From JADZAI01 sp046348585 (GTDB lineage: Bacteria > Pseudomonadota > Alphaproteobacteria > Micropepsales > Micropepsaceae), in assembly GCA_046348585.1 (NCBI GenBank), contig JAXMDZ010000015.1:14499-78498 (forward strand): a DNA stretch of 64,000 nucleotides. Direction: 5' to 3'. Below are positions 25,223-34,309 of this stretch, one piece after another; the first letter of the stretch is position 1, and each line of letters begins with the position of its first letter. A program made the translations under genes and the position numbers. The notes beneath the pieces were generated by a model, which worked only from the letters and a program-made list of their open reading frames with translations, did not search any database and was not told the origin of the DNA.

Positions 25223-28200
25223 TTACTGGGCCGCGATCGTGACGGCGCCCATCGACGAGCGGGCCGTGACCGAAGGCGCATACATGTCTTCGACCACCGC
25301 CGCCGGCTGCGCGAAGCTGCCGGGGATGGTGGCGCGGGCGATGTAGGCGAAGCGGAAGGTCGGCAGCGGGGTGCGGGCTTCCTCTTCCTCGGTCATCCGG
25401 TACGAGGTGCCGACCGTGAAGGCGGCGACATAGCGGTCGTCGCGCGCTTCCTGAACGCTCGCATAGCTCAGCTTGGCGAGCCACGGATAGACCGTGCTGC
25501 CCTCCTCGCCGACCTTCACGGGGCCTTCGACCTCGAACCCGGCGGGGATCAGGTCGGTCAGCGCCATCTGGCGGAACGAACGGTCCTTGAGCTCGCCCTC
25601 GATCACCACGACGACCTGGTCGTTCTGCTTGAGCGCGCCGAGGTTCGCCGGCGTGCCGTCGAGATTGTAGTAGGACTTGCTGACCGAGACGCCGTCGCCG
25701 AAGGCCGGCATCGGCGCGGCCGGAACGCCGGTCGCCGAAACGGTGCGCCACACGGCCTTGTCGCCCGTGTTCTTCACCGAAACGCCGGCGGCGATCTCGT
25801 TCAGGGCCGGGGTCATCAGGACCTGGCCCTGCGCGGCGTTCGCCGCCGTGCCGGCGGCTTCGACCTTCACGGGCGCCGCGTTGTTCAGCAGGCGCCACTG
25901 GGCGAGCAGCATCCACGCCTTTTCCTGCGTGGTGGTGTAGTTCAGCCCCATGTTGAAGCCGTTGACCTTGTCGAGCAGGGACGGCAGCAGGGCGTTCTCG
26001 CCCGAATCCGCCGCCACCGCCGTCAGGCCGGCGACGTCGCGCAGCGGCGAGCCGTAATAATAGTACGGCAGGACGTTGAGGTCGCTTTCCAGCGCCAGCG
26101 TGCGGGCGCGGGTGAAGGCGACCGTCGCGCGGCTGCGGTCGCCCGCCTGGACCAGCGCGCCGCCGAGGAAGCCCTGGGCGATGAGCGAATCCGAGTTGGC
26201 GCCGCCATTGTCGGCGAAGTAGCGCAGATCGCCGGGCTGGCCCTGGCCGCCGCGCGCCAGCACGTAGAACGCATAGGCGCGGGCGCCGTCGTCGTTATAG
26301 CTGTCGGTGGCGATCTGGCGGGCGTATTGCAGCGCCCGTTTCAGGCCCTCCTCCGGCACCACATAGCCCTTGGCCTTCGCCTGCATCAGGAAGTCGATGG
26401 CGTAGACTTGGAGGAACTTGTCGGCGTAATCGTCGTAGGACGAGGACCACATGCCGAAGCCGCCGTCGGGACGCTGCATGTCGAGGACGCGGTCGATCGC
26501 CTCCTGCACGCGCAGCGGCACCGCCTTTTCGGCCTCCAGCCCCGAGAACTTGGCCAGATCGTTCAGATAGACCAGCGGCAGCGCGCGGCTCGTCGTCTGT
26601 TCGAGGCAGCCATAGGGATAGCGGTCGAGCCATTTCAGCATGCCCGCGACGTTGTCGAAGCCGCGCGCCCCCGACAGCGTGACCGACACCGTCGCCGAAC
26701 CCGGCGTGAAGGCGGTCAGGATCGAGGCCGGCAGGACATAGGTCTCGCCCGCCTTCAGTTCGGCCACGTCGTCGATCGAGGTCGGCAACTGCGGCGCGCG
26801 GATCTCGATCGGCCACACGCGGTCGACCTTGAAGCCGTCGGGCCCCGTCACCGCCAGCTTGATCGTGGCGATGCCGGCGCTGGTCGCGCTGAGCTTGACC
26901 GGGATCAGCTGGCGCTCGCCGGCGGCGAGCGTACGCTCGACCGTTGCCGAGGCGGGGTCGATCGCCACCGGATCGGCGGAGGTGATCTCCGCCTTGTAGG
27001 CCCCGGCCGCGCCGTCGACATTGTGCAGGTTGAAGCCGACTTCGGCGGTGTCGCCGGGGGCGAGGAAGCGCGGCAGGACGAGTTCCGCCACCACCGCGTC
27101 GCGCACCGTCACCGGCTTCGACGTGAAGCCGACCGCGCCCGGCGTCCAGACGACCGCCATTACGCGCAGCTCGCCGTTGAAGTCGGGCACGTCGAGCGTG
27201 ACGTTGGCCTTGCCGTTCTCCAGCTTCACCGGGCCGGAGAACAGCGCCACCACCTTCTGCGGCACGACCGCGAGGCCGCGTCCGCCGAAGCTGTCGCCGC
27301 CGGTGCGCAGTTCGCCCACCTGGTAGCGCGTCGTCTCGATCAGACGGCCGTAATCGTCGCGGATGTCGACGCCTAGACGGCGCTTGCCGTAGAAATACTT
27401 GACCGGATCGGGCGTCGCGAAATCGGTGAGCTGCAGCACGCCCTCGTCGATCGCCGCGATCGTGACATAGGCCTCCGGCCCGGCATTGGCGACGCTGACC
27501 GGCACCACCAGCGGGGCGCGCGGCGTCATCTTCTCGGGCGTGCCGAGTTCGACGGCGAGCGTACGGTCCGAAGCGTCGATCGGCAGGTGGACGAGGCCGA
27601 TGGCCCGCGCCGCGCCCTTGGTCGAACCGTCGAGCGGCCGGTAGAGCGTGACCAGCGCATAGACGCCCGAGCCCCACTCCTTCTTCACCTCGACCGGAAC
27701 CGAAGTGCCCGAGGCCGAGATATCGATGACCCGCGTCTCGTAGACCTTGTCGCCCGCGATCACCAGCAGACCCTTCCCGTCGACCGCCGAGCGCACGTTG
27801 ACGGTGGCGGTGTCGCCGGCCTTGTAGCCCGGCTTGTCGCTGGAGACGGTGAGGCGGTCCGGACGGTCCGAAGCGCTGGCGCCCCAGCCGGCCCAGAAGC
27901 GCACCGACGAGCGCACGCCGGTGACGGGATCGGTGACCGTCAGGCGATAGCTGCCCCACTCGACCCGGGCCGAGAGCTTGGCCGGTGCGTCGGCGCCGAT
28001 ATCGACGGTGCCGCCCGAAATGATCCGATCACGGACGATGCGGTCGTAGCGCCATTCGCCGTCCACCTGGTACCAGCGGTAGTCGACGATCTCGCGCACG
28101 AACTCGTAGGTCGCGCCTTTCAGCGCCACCGGATCGCCGGCCGCGTTGACCACCGCCACCTCGAACGAGGCGTCGGAGTTTTCGGCGACCGTGTCGTAGT

Positions 28201-30178
28201 CGAAGCCGGCGCGGATGCCGATGGCGGTGTCGCGCGTCTTGACGGGCAGCGTGATCTGCTCCCCGGTCGTGCGGCCGCCCGGCTCGTAGACGCGGATGTC
28301 GGCGGTCGCTTCCAGCGGCACCGAGGTCTGCGTCAGGTCGATGCCGTCCAGCGAGCCGACCGCCTTGGTCTTGCCCTCGGCGTCGGTCGTGCCGACGTCG
28401 AGCGTCACCTGCTGGGTGTCCCACAGCTCATCGACCATGCCGAACGAGAAGTCCTTGAACTTCGCGTAAGGCTGGTAGGCGCGCTCGATGGTGATCGTGC
28501 CCTCGCCGCCGAGGCCGGCCGACGGCGCGCCATAGAGGAAGCGGCTTTCGACGTCGATCTCGATCGGCTGATCGGCGCTCAGCACCGGCTGGGCGGCGGC
28601 GAGCGTCACCTTCAGCTTCTGCGGCACGAAGTCCTGCACGTCGAACGAGGCGGAGCCGACCGGCGAGTCGTTCGGGTCGGTATAGACTGCCGCCGTCCAG
28701 CGGCCGCGCGGGGCCGAGGCCGAGAGCGTGAACGGCTGATAGACCGCGCCCGCCTTCAGTTCGGTCGAGGTGTAGCGGCGGAACTCCTGGCCGTCCGGCT
28801 TGTAGACGATGACCGTCACCGGCGCGTTCGACAGCGCGTTCGCCTCGCGGTCGCGCAGCATGGCGTTGAAGTGCACCGTCTCGCCGGGGCGATAGATGCC
28901 GCGGTCGAGATAGGCGAAGCCGTCGATGTCGCCCGAGGCCGCGCGGCCGTCGACGCCGCGGTCCGACAGGTCGAACGACGAGCGGCGCAGGTCGATATAG
29001 GCGAAGTCCTTCTTCGACTCGTCATAGGCCATCACGACGGCGGGCGAATTGCCGCCCGCGCCGCGCAGCAGACCGCCTTCGAACACCGCCTTGCCGTCCG
29101 AGTCGGTCGTCGCCTCGGCGAGGATCTCGTTGTTGGTGGCGACGAGCTGCAGGCGGATGCCCGCAGTCGGCGTCGCCGCGTGGAACGAGCGCGCGAAGAC
29201 GGTCAGACCGTCATGGGCGCGGTAGGTGGTCAGCGCGATGTCAGTGTTGATGATCCACTGGCCCGCTTCCGGGTCCCAGTCGTCGGTCTTGCCTTCGCGC
29301 GCCTTGTCCTTGGCGAGGATGAGATAGACGCCCGGCTTCATCTCGGGCAGCGCGTCGCCGATGGCGAAGGTGGTGGTGACCGCCTGGTTCTTGGCGTTGG
29401 CGATGCTCATCTCGCCCGACCACACGGTCGCGCCCTGGCTGTCGGCATAGGTCTGCGCGTCGTATTCGTAGACCTCGCGCTGCTCCAGAACGTAGTCCTG
29501 AAGCTGCGACAGCAGCCGGTCGCCGACGCGGATGACGCGCAGCATCACGGTATCGACGTTGACGGTGGTGATGGGAACGCCGTCGGCGCTCTCGCGCGGC
29601 AGGATGAAGCCGGTGCCGAACGCGACCTTGGCCGGCTGGTCGCGCAGCTCGACCGGGATCGTCTCGTCCTCGGCCAGCTTCTCGCCGCTCGCCGCCGGCA
29701 GACCGGCGCGCATGGTCAGCGTATAGGTCTCGTTATAGGCGAGCCCGGCGACGCACAGCCGGTCGGCGGTCGGGCGCACCGCGATCTGGATCTCCGGACT
29801 GAACGCCAGATAGTCCTCGTAGCGCACCGAGCCGTCGGTCTTGAACTCGCGGGTGAAGACGAGGCAGGCCTCGGGCGTTTCCTTGCTGGTGTCGATCTCC
29901 AGACGGCGGAACGCGAATTCGACTTCCTTCGGCGCGACATAGGGCTCGCGCGTCTTGGCGGGGGGCACCACCTCGCCGGGGGCCGAGACGGGGGTCGTCG
30001 CGTCCGTGCCGGTTCCGGCCGGGCTGTCGGGCGCCTTGGCGACCGAAGGGGGCACCGGTTTCGCGCCGATCAGTTCGGCGACCTCCTTGGGCAGATAGGG
30101 GGCCAGCGCGTCGCGCCAGAGATAGGCGCCGCCGGCAAGCAGCGCGAGAATGACGAGAAATGTGCCGAGGCGCTTCAT
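25223..30178 (-). CDS. Thioester-containing alpha-2-macroglobulin family protein (YfhM/ECAM-like)
   Basis: 1651 residues. Traps proteases that enter the periplasm. It has an N-terminal hydrophobic anchor (RLGTFLVILALLAGGAYLW) without a lipobox Cys, unlike lipoprotein YfhM of E. coli. Many MG-type beta domains follow (e.g. FAYLDRGIYRPGETVHFNAM, then SSDKPGYKAGDTATVNVRS). The thioester motif CLEQ lies at about residue 1191 in YPYGCLEQTTSRALPLVYL, with the alpha-helical thioester domain (DGGFGMWSSSYDDYADKFL) behind it and a C-terminal receptor-like domain. Start: ATG at 30178 with GGGGGATCGA. It is followed at 28 bases by pbpC, which repairs the wall; together they form the classical bacterial defence pair. 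Confidence 0.95.
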   Translation of the reverse strand: MKRLGTFLVILALLAGGAYLWRDALAPYLPKEVAELIGAKPVPPSVAKAPDSPAGTGTDATTPVSAPGEVVPPAKTREPYVAPKEVEFAFRRLEIDTSKETPEACLVFTREFKTDGSVRYEDYLAFSPEIQIAVRPTADRLCVAGLAYNETYTLTMRAGLPAASGEKLAEDETIPVELRDQPAKVAFGTGFILPRESADGVPITTVNVDTVMLRVIRVGDRLLSQLQDYVLEQREVYEYDAQTYADSQGATVWSGEMSIANAKNQAVTTTFAIGDALPEMKPGVYLILAKDKAREGKTDDWDPEAGQWIINTDIALTTYRAHDGLTVFARSFHAATPTAGIRLQLVATNNEILAEATTDSDGKAVFEGGLLRGAGGNSPAVVMAYDESKKDFAYIDLRRSSFDLSDRGVDGRAASGDIDGFAYLDRGIYRPGETVHFNAMLRDREANALSNAPVTVIVYKPDGQEFRRYTSTELKAGAVYQPFTLSASAPRGRWTAAVYTDPNDSPVGSASFDVQDFVPQKLKVTLAAAQPVLSADQPIEIDVESRFLYGAPSAGLGGEGTITIERAYQPYAKFKDFSFGMVDELWDTQQVTLDVGTTDAEGKTKAVGSLDGIDLTQTSVPLEATADIRVYEPGGRTTGEQITLPVKTRDTAIGIRAGFDYDTVAENSDASFEVAVVNAAGDPVALKGATYEFVREIVDYRWYQVDGEWRYDRIVRDRIISGGTVDIGADAPAKLSARVEWGSYRLTVTDPVTGVRSSVRFWAGWGASASDRPDRLTVSSDKPGYKAGDTATVNVRSAVDGKGLLVIAGDKVYETRVIDISASGTSVPVEVKKEWGSGVYALVTLYRPLDGSTKGAARAIGLVHLPIDASDRTLAVELGTPEKMTPRAPLVVPVSVANAGPEAYVTIAAIDEGVLQLTDFATPDPVKYFYGKRRLGVDIRDDYGRLIETTRYQVGELRTGGDSFGGRGLAVVPQKVVALFSGPVKLENGKANVTLDVPDFNGELRVMAVVWTPGAVGFTSKPVTVRDAVVAELVLPRFLAPGDTAEVGFNLHNVDGAAGAYKAEITSADPVAIDPASATVERTLAAGERQLIPVKLSATSAGIATIKLAVTGPDGFKVDRVWPIEIRAPQLPTSIDDVAELKAGETYVLPASILTAFTPGSATVSVTLSGARGFDNVAGMLKWLDRYPYGCLEQTTSRALPLVYLNDLAKFSGLEAEKAVPLRVQEAIDRVLDMQRPDGGFGMWSSSYDDYADKFLQVYAIDFLMQAKAKGYVVPEEGLKRALQYARQIATDSYNDDGARAYAFYVLARGGQGQPGDLRYFADNGGANSDSLIAQGFLGGALVQAGDRSRATVAFTRARTLALESDLNVLPYYYYGSPLRDVAGLTAVAADSGENALLPSLLDKVNGFNMGLNYTTTQEKAWMLLAQWRLLNNAAPVKVEAAGTAANAAQGQVLMTPALNEIAAGVSVKNTGDKAVWRTVSATGVPAAPMPAFGDGVSVSKSYYNLDGTPANLGALKQNDQVVVVIEGELKDRSFRQMALTDLIPAGFEVEGPVKVGEEGSTVYPWLAKLSYASVQEARDDRYVAAFTVGTSYRMTEEEEARTPLPTFRFAYIARATIPGSFAQPAAVVEDMYAPSVTARSSMGAVTIAAQ

Positions 30179-30489
30179 TCGATCCCCCAAAAACTCATGG
30201 CCGACGGCCGCCCGACTCGCGGCCGCACACCTGGATGACGGACACTAGAATCCCCGCCGCCGCTTGTCGCGGGGGCGCATGGCCGCAGGCGGCCGTCCCC
30301 CGCGCCAATCCCGATGGGCGGATGAATGGAGACTCGTCGTGTTTGTCCGGCCGCATGGCAGGCCGCAATCGTGTCCGGATTGCGGCAAAGACGTGTCGGT
30401 GCGGCGGCGGACGCGAATGTCGCAGGCGCACGAGCCGAGCGCGCTACGCGCTGGCCAGTTGCCGGGGCGGCGTTTCGAAGATGAAGGAA
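30179..30489. other. Gene-free stretch upstream of the alpha-2-macroglobulin gene
   Basis: About 310 bases between the alpha-2-macroglobulin start and the tRNA. Short frames here have no ribosome site or family features. It should contain the macroglobulin promoter and the tRNA 3' trailer; I see no clear terminator or operator. Confidence 0.5.
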
Positions 30490-30564
30490 TGGTGGGCGGT
30501 ACTGGGATTGAACCAGTGACCCCTACGATGTCAACGTAGTGCTCTCCCGCTGAGCTAACCGCCC
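30490..30564 (-). tRNA. tRNA-Val (anticodon GAC)
   Basis: Read on the minus strand, the 75-base molecule folds as a cloverleaf. The acceptor stem GGGCGGT pairs with ACCGCCC. The D-arm is GCTCAGCGGGAGAGC. The anticodon stem CTACG/CGTAG carries loop TTGACAT with anticodon GAC. The T-arm is ACTGG-TTCAATC-CCAGT. Discriminator A and CCA are encoded. Confidence 0.97.
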
Positions 30565-30659
30565 GACCAGGCAGACCGGCCGCCTCGCGGCGCCCGGTTG
30601 CGGGTAAGGGGGAGGCTTCTAATCATCCCCGGGCGCGCTGGCAAGCGGGAAGCGCAGCC

Positions 30660-31463
30660 TCAGCCGGGCCGCAGCGCGGCGGCAGGCGGGGCCGGAACCA
30701 TCGCGGCGGGGTCGATGCGGGCGCCCCCGGCGAAGGCGATCGCGAAGGACGGCCGCGCCCGGACCGAATCGTACCAGCGCGCGACGTTCGGCAGGTCGCT
30801 CCACAGATCTGTCAGCTTCAGATCCTCCAGCCGCACCACGGTCGGCACCAGCACGATGTCGGCGATCGTATAGGCTTCGCCCAAGAGGAAGCGCCGCCCG
30901 TCGGCCAGCGCGTTCGAGACCCGCCTGAGGCAGTTTTTCAGCCGCTCCAGCGATTCCTCTGTCTTCTCGCTGTCGAAACCGTTGGCCCCCATCTGGCGGT
31001 AGAAATGCTTACGCAGCGGCAGTTTCTCCGTATAGGCGAGGAACGCCGCCTCGCCCATCGTCGCCCGGTGCAGGCCCTTGAACTGGTTGAACGAGGGGAT
31101 GCGGATCGCGGTGGTCGGCACCTCCTCGAAATAGCGCATCCACGCGCGCATCTGGGCGCGGCCGAGCGCCGAGCGGGGGCTGAGCGGCGGCTCGGGAAAG
31201 ACCTCGTCGAGATATTCGCAGATGACCGAGGAATCGGTCACCGGCTCGCCGTGGTGCTGCAAGGTCGGCACCACGCCGTTCGGGTTGAGCGCCAGATACC
31301 AGTCGGACAGCAACTCGCCCTTGGTGCGATCGATCAGATGGCTGCCATAGGCGAGGCCCTTTTCGGCCAGCGCCAGGCGCACCTTCTGCGAACAGGTGGA
31401 GAATTCCAGATGATACAGCATCAGGCCGTTGGGCGGCCCCGCCCGCTCATCGTCGTTCTTCAT
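30660..31463 (-). CDS. Glutathione S-transferase family protein (1)
   Basis: 267 residues. The N-terminal thioredoxin fold reads LMLYHLEFSTCSQKVRLALA with S-T-C-S at the catalytic position, cis-Pro in NPNGVVPTLQ and the glutathione-binding TDSSVICEYLDE. The C-terminal helical domain has LLGEAYTIADIVLVPTVVRL, the N-capping box and hydrophobic staple. Substrate unknown. Ribosome site CGAGGGACTA sits before the ATG at 31463. Single gene next to tRNA-Val. Confidence 0.92.
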   Translation of the reverse strand: MKNDDERAGPPNGLMLYHLEFSTCSQKVRLALAEKGLAYGSHLIDRTKGELLSDWYLALNPNGVVPTLQHHGEPVTDSSVICEYLDEVFPEPPLSPRSALGRAQMRAWMRYFEEVPTTAIRIPSFNQFKGLHRATMGEAAFLAYTEKLPLRKHFYRQMGANGFDSEKTEESLERLKNCLRRVSNALADGRRFLLGEAYTIADIVLVPTVVRLEDLKLTDLWSDLPNVARWYDSVRARPSFAIAFAGGARIDPAAMVPAPPAAALRPG

Positions 31464-31620
31464 TAGTCCCTCGCCTTGCCAGTCCGGACGCCCGCCCCGT
31501 TCCGCGCGATGCCGTGCCGGAAGGGGGAGCCTAGGAGGCGCAGGCCCGCGCTCAAGCGCCAAAGCTGGACGCGCGTTCATGCGCCGCCGCAGGCTTGCGG
31601 CCGCCCGGCCGACGCCGCGC

Positions 31621-31950
31621 TCAATTGGCGGCGGTCTCGACCCCGTTGGCGGTCTCCAGCCGCAGGGCGGTGCGGGCGGCCGGGGTCGAGGCGGCGATGG
31701 CGGCCTCCATCGCCTCGGCGGCGCAGCGTTCGCGCCGCGTGCGCGGGCTGACCTTGCGGCACTGCTTCTCGACCGCCGCCGCGACCAGCGCGGTATAGGC
31801 GGCGCGCCCGGCCGACGTCGAAAGGTCGAGGCCGCCGGAACGCACGATATAGGAATCGCCGACCCGGCGGACGCTTCCGGCGGCTTCGGCGGCGGACGGC
31901 GCCGTCGCGGCGGCGGCAAGCAGTGTAACGGCGATCACGAGACTCTTCAT
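31621..31950 (-). CDS. UrcA-family exported protein, module 1
   Basis: 109 residues. A Sec signal peptide (SLVIAVTLLAAAATAPSAAEA) is followed by the UrcA pattern: a short beta strand, then LDLSTSAGRAAYTALVAAAV and a Cys pair (KQCRKVSPRTRRERC), followed by a conserved helix (AMEAAIAAS). UrcA proteins are small periplasmic proteins of unknown role, often induced in metal or stress responses. It is divergent from the winged-helix gene at 32125. The same arrangement is repeated at 33845/34306. Ribosome site GGAGAATG lies before the ATG. Confidence 0.72.
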   Translation of the reverse strand: MKSLVIAVTLLAAAATAPSAAEAAGSVRRVGDSYIVRSGGLDLSTSAGRAAYTALVAAAVEKQCRKVSPRTRRERCAAEAMEAAIAASTPAARTALRLETANGVETAAN

Positions 31951-32035
31951 GGGGCATTCTCCGGTGCTCACGGCGGAGACGGCTCCGCCGGGTCCCAGAA
32001 GGGCGGAATCCGGCCCTGCCGGTTAGGACCTCGCC

Positions 32036-32074
32036 CTGACGAACCGCCGATGAAGACCTGACGACACCTGATTT
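32036..32074 (+). promoter_or_regulatory. Phased heptamer array, candidate binding site of the winged-helix regulator
   Basis: CTGACGA (32036), CCGATGA (32047), CTGACGA (32058) and CTGATTT (32068) follow each other with starts 11, 11 and 10 bases apart on one strand, i.e. heptamer plus 4-base spacer. This is the geometry of direct repeats bound by PhoB/OmpR-type winged helices. It lies 51-89 bases upstream of the winged-helix gene. Confidence 0.5.
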
Positions 32075-32124
32075 TGACCGGCCGCGCGGTTGAATCGCCT
32101 CCGCGAACGCCGACAATCGCCGTC

Positions 32125-33765
32125 ATGAGCGAAACGCTGCCCGTCGCGCCGGTGGTCCTGGCCCATGCCGCGCCCTTCAGTCTGGGACCGCTCGCCGTGC
32201 GTCCCGCGACGCGCGAGGTCGCGGGCTGCGGCTTTCGCGAGGTGCTCGAACCGCGGGTGATGCAGGTGCTGGTCGCCCTCGCCCGGGCCGGCGGCGAGGT
32301 CGTCGGCCGCGACGACCTGACCCTAACCTGCTGGGACGGACGGGTGGTCAGCGAGGACGCCATCAACCGCGTCATCGCCCGGTTGCGGCGTCTGGCCGAG
32401 CGGTGCGGCGGCGCGGCCTTCGCGGTCGAGACCGTGACCAAGGTCGGCTACCGCCTCAATCCGGGCAGCGGCGCGCCGCCCGCCGCCCTCGTTCCCGCGC
32501 CGTTCGCCGCCTCGCCGGCGCTGACGCCGCCTCCGGCGCGGCGCGCCGGCCGGCGCCGGCTCGCCGCCGCCAGCGCGCTGGCGCTCGCCCTTCTGGCGGC
32601 CGGCGGCGCGATCGTCTGGATGGCTGCGCCCGAGGCGCCGGCCGCCGCCGTGCTCGACGACTACCGGCGCGCCCGCGAGGCGGCGCGCTCGGGCAATGCC
32701 GACGAAACCGCCCATGCTGTCGCCTTGCTGCAATCGGTGGTCGAGGCCGCGCCGGACTACGCGCCCGGCTGGTCGGCGCTCGCCATGGCCTATCTGGCGA
32801 GCCTGGAGTTCACCCCGGTCGACGCGCAGGAAGGCGTCATCCGCCGTGCCGACGCCGCCTGGCGGCGGGCCCTGGAACTCGATCCCGCCGATCCCGAGGG
32901 CCGCGTCGTCAAGGCCCTGATGTCGGAGGTCGGCGACGACCTCGTTGCGGTCGAGAAGGTCCAGCTCGACGCCCTCGCCGCCGCCCCCGGCGAGCGCGGC
33001 ATTCTCATCGCCCGCGCCGCCTTCCTGCGCAGCACCGGGCAATTCGAGGAAGCCGTCGTCATGGCGCGCCGGGCCGTGGAGGCCGATCCCTCGACGCCCC
33101 GCACCCGCAGTTCGCTCGGCCGCACGCTGATGGCCGCCGGACGGATCGAGGAGGCCGACGCCGTGCTCGACGAGGCCGCCCGGCTGTGGCCGCGCAATGT
33201 CTCGGTCTTCTTCACGCGCTACTGGGCCTTCCTGGAAAGCGGCCGGCCGCGCCAGGCCCTCGCCCTCATCGAGGACCGCACGCTCTGGCCCGCCGGCGTG
33301 CCGGCCGAGGATTTCGAAATCTACCGCCGCATCGCCATCGCCTTCGCGTGGCGCGATCCGGCCGACATCGCCGCCGCTCTCGACGCCGTCGCCAGACAGG
33401 TGACCGAAGGCTACGGCTACGCCCAGAACGCCATGCTGGTGCAGGCCGCCCTCGGCGACGTCGATGCCGCCTTCCGCACGGCCTCCGCGATCTATCTTCA
33501 GGAGGGCGCCGAGATCGCCCCGACCATGTTCAGCGTGACCCAGGGCCAATACGCCGGCGGACGGCGGCGCGCCTCGCACGTTCTGTTCGGCCCGCTCACT
33601 TCGGTAATGCGGGCCGACTGGCGGTTCGAACAGCTGATGCAATCGCTCGGGCTGATGGATTATTGGCGGACCACCGGCAAGCGGCCGGATATTTGCGCGG
33701 CGCAGGAGCCCCCGCCTCTCTGCGCCGCGCTGGACGCGTCCCGCCCGCCCGGCGCCGCGCCCTGA
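32125..33765 (+). CDS. CadC-like membrane regulator: winged-helix DNA-binding domain, TM helix, TPR domain (module 1)
   Basis: 546 residues. The OmpR/PhoB-type winged helix covers about 15-112 (LEPRVMQVLVALARAGGEVV, TCWDGRVVSEDAINRVIARL, VETVTKVGYRL). After a Pro-rich linker, one membrane helix lies at about 146-167. A large periplasmic TPR region follows (AWRRALELDPADPEGRVVKA, AVEADPSTPRTRSSLGRTLM). The layout is that of ToxR/CadC one-component sensors. Start ATG at 32125. The gene is divergent from an UrcA gene and has a paralogue at 34306 with a near-identical DNA-binding domain. It probably senses an envelope signal and controls its own divergent region. Confidence 0.88.
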   Translation: MSETLPVAPVVLAHAAPFSLGPLAVRPATREVAGCGFREVLEPRVMQVLVALARAGGEVVGRDDLTLTCWDGRVVSEDAINRVIARLRRLAERCGGAAFAVETVTKVGYRLNPGSGAPPAALVPAPFAASPALTPPPARRAGRRRLAAASALALALLAAGGAIVWMAAPEAPAAAVLDDYRRAREAARSGNADETAHAVALLQSVVEAAPDYAPGWSALAMAYLASLEFTPVDAQEGVIRRADAAWRRALELDPADPEGRVVKALMSEVGDDLVAVEKVQLDALAAAPGERGILIARAAFLRSTGQFEEAVVMARRAVEADPSTPRTRSSLGRTLMAAGRIEEADAVLDEAARLWPRNVSVFFTRYWAFLESGRPRQALALIEDRTLWPAGVPAEDFEIYRRIAIAFAWRDPADIAAALDAVARQVTEGYGYAQNAMLVQAALGDVDAAFRTASAIYLQEGAEIAPTMFSVTQGQYAGGRRRASHVLFGPLTSVMRADWRFEQLMQSLGLMDYWRTTGKRPDICAAQEPPPLCAALDASRPPGAAP

Positions 33766-33808
33766 TGCTCTCTCGCTCGATGCTCGCTCGATTGTGAACG
33801 TGCAGCGG

Positions 33809-33839
33809 CGGCGGCCGGCGGGGTTGCCGCCGGCCGCCG
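33809..33839. terminator. Strong 13-bp hairpin between convergent module genes
   Basis: A perfect 13-base stem CGGCGGCCGGCGG / CCGCCGGCCGCCG with a 5-base loop lies in the 79-base gap between the TPR regulator and the second UrcA gene, which converge. It is well placed to block read-through in both directions. There is no T-tract. Confidence 0.65.
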
Positions 33840-33844
33840 ATCCG

Positions 33845-34168
33845 TCAGTCGTCAGGGGCTGCGACGACTGCGACATCCGGGCCGGCCGCTCCCAGATAGT
33901 CCTGCCTCAACTGGGCCTGGATCTCAGGCCTCTTGATCGAATTGATCGCACCGAGCGTGAATTCCGCCTCGCATTTGGCGTCGCGCAGGCGCGTTCCCGT
34001 CGTCGCGCAGGCATTGCGCGCGGCGCGCGCGATGCGCGACAGCACGGTCGCCCGCCCTTCCGGCGTCGCCAGCTTGTCGGCGTCGATGCGCAGGGTGAAT
34101 TCCTGTGCGGCGGCCGGCATGGCCAGCATCAGCGTGACAGCCGCTACGCTTGCCAATTTCGTGATCAT
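33845..34168 (-). CDS. UrcA-family exported protein, module 2
   Basis: 107 residues. Signal peptide ITKLASVAAVTLMLAMPAAAQ ending in AAA-Q is followed by a clear UrcA core: LRIDADKLATPEGRATVLSR, then IARAARNACATTGTRLRDAK and CEAEFTLGAINSI. Two Cys sit at the positions typical for the family and may form a disulfide. Ribosome site CCGGAGGACGAGGCG. It faces away from a winged-helix gene exactly as in module 1. The function of UrcA proteins is unknown. Confidence 0.82.
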   Translation of the reverse strand: MITKLASVAAVTLMLAMPAAAQEFTLRIDADKLATPEGRATVLSRIARAARNACATTGTRLRDAKCEAEFTLGAINSIKRPEIQAQLRQDYLGAAGPDVAVVAAPDD

Positions 34169-34210
34169 CGCCTCGTCCTCCGGCTCTTTGCTTGTCGCGG
34201 ACTTCGTGGT

Positions 34211-34309
34211 CCGGTGAGGGCATTGGAGCGCCGGCTCAGCCGATGAGACAGGACTCCAAGCCGATGAAATGCCGCCGAAGACGCCGGCAGACCGGTGAGG
34301 TGCCGATGA
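34211..34309 (+). promoter_or_regulatory. Repeated CCGRTGA heptamers upstream of the second winged-helix gene
   Basis: CCGGTGA at 34211 and 34292, and CCGATGA at 34240, 34261 and 34303; the starts are 29, 21, 31 and 11 bases apart, mostly close to whole helical turns. The last copy includes the ATG of the regulator, so part of the pattern may be chance. The same CCGATGA occurs in the module 1 array. Confidence 0.35.

Noticed and set aside
30179..30489. Short frames between the macroglobulin gene and tRNA-Val
   Set aside because: No ribosome site, no family features, and they run into the tRNA.
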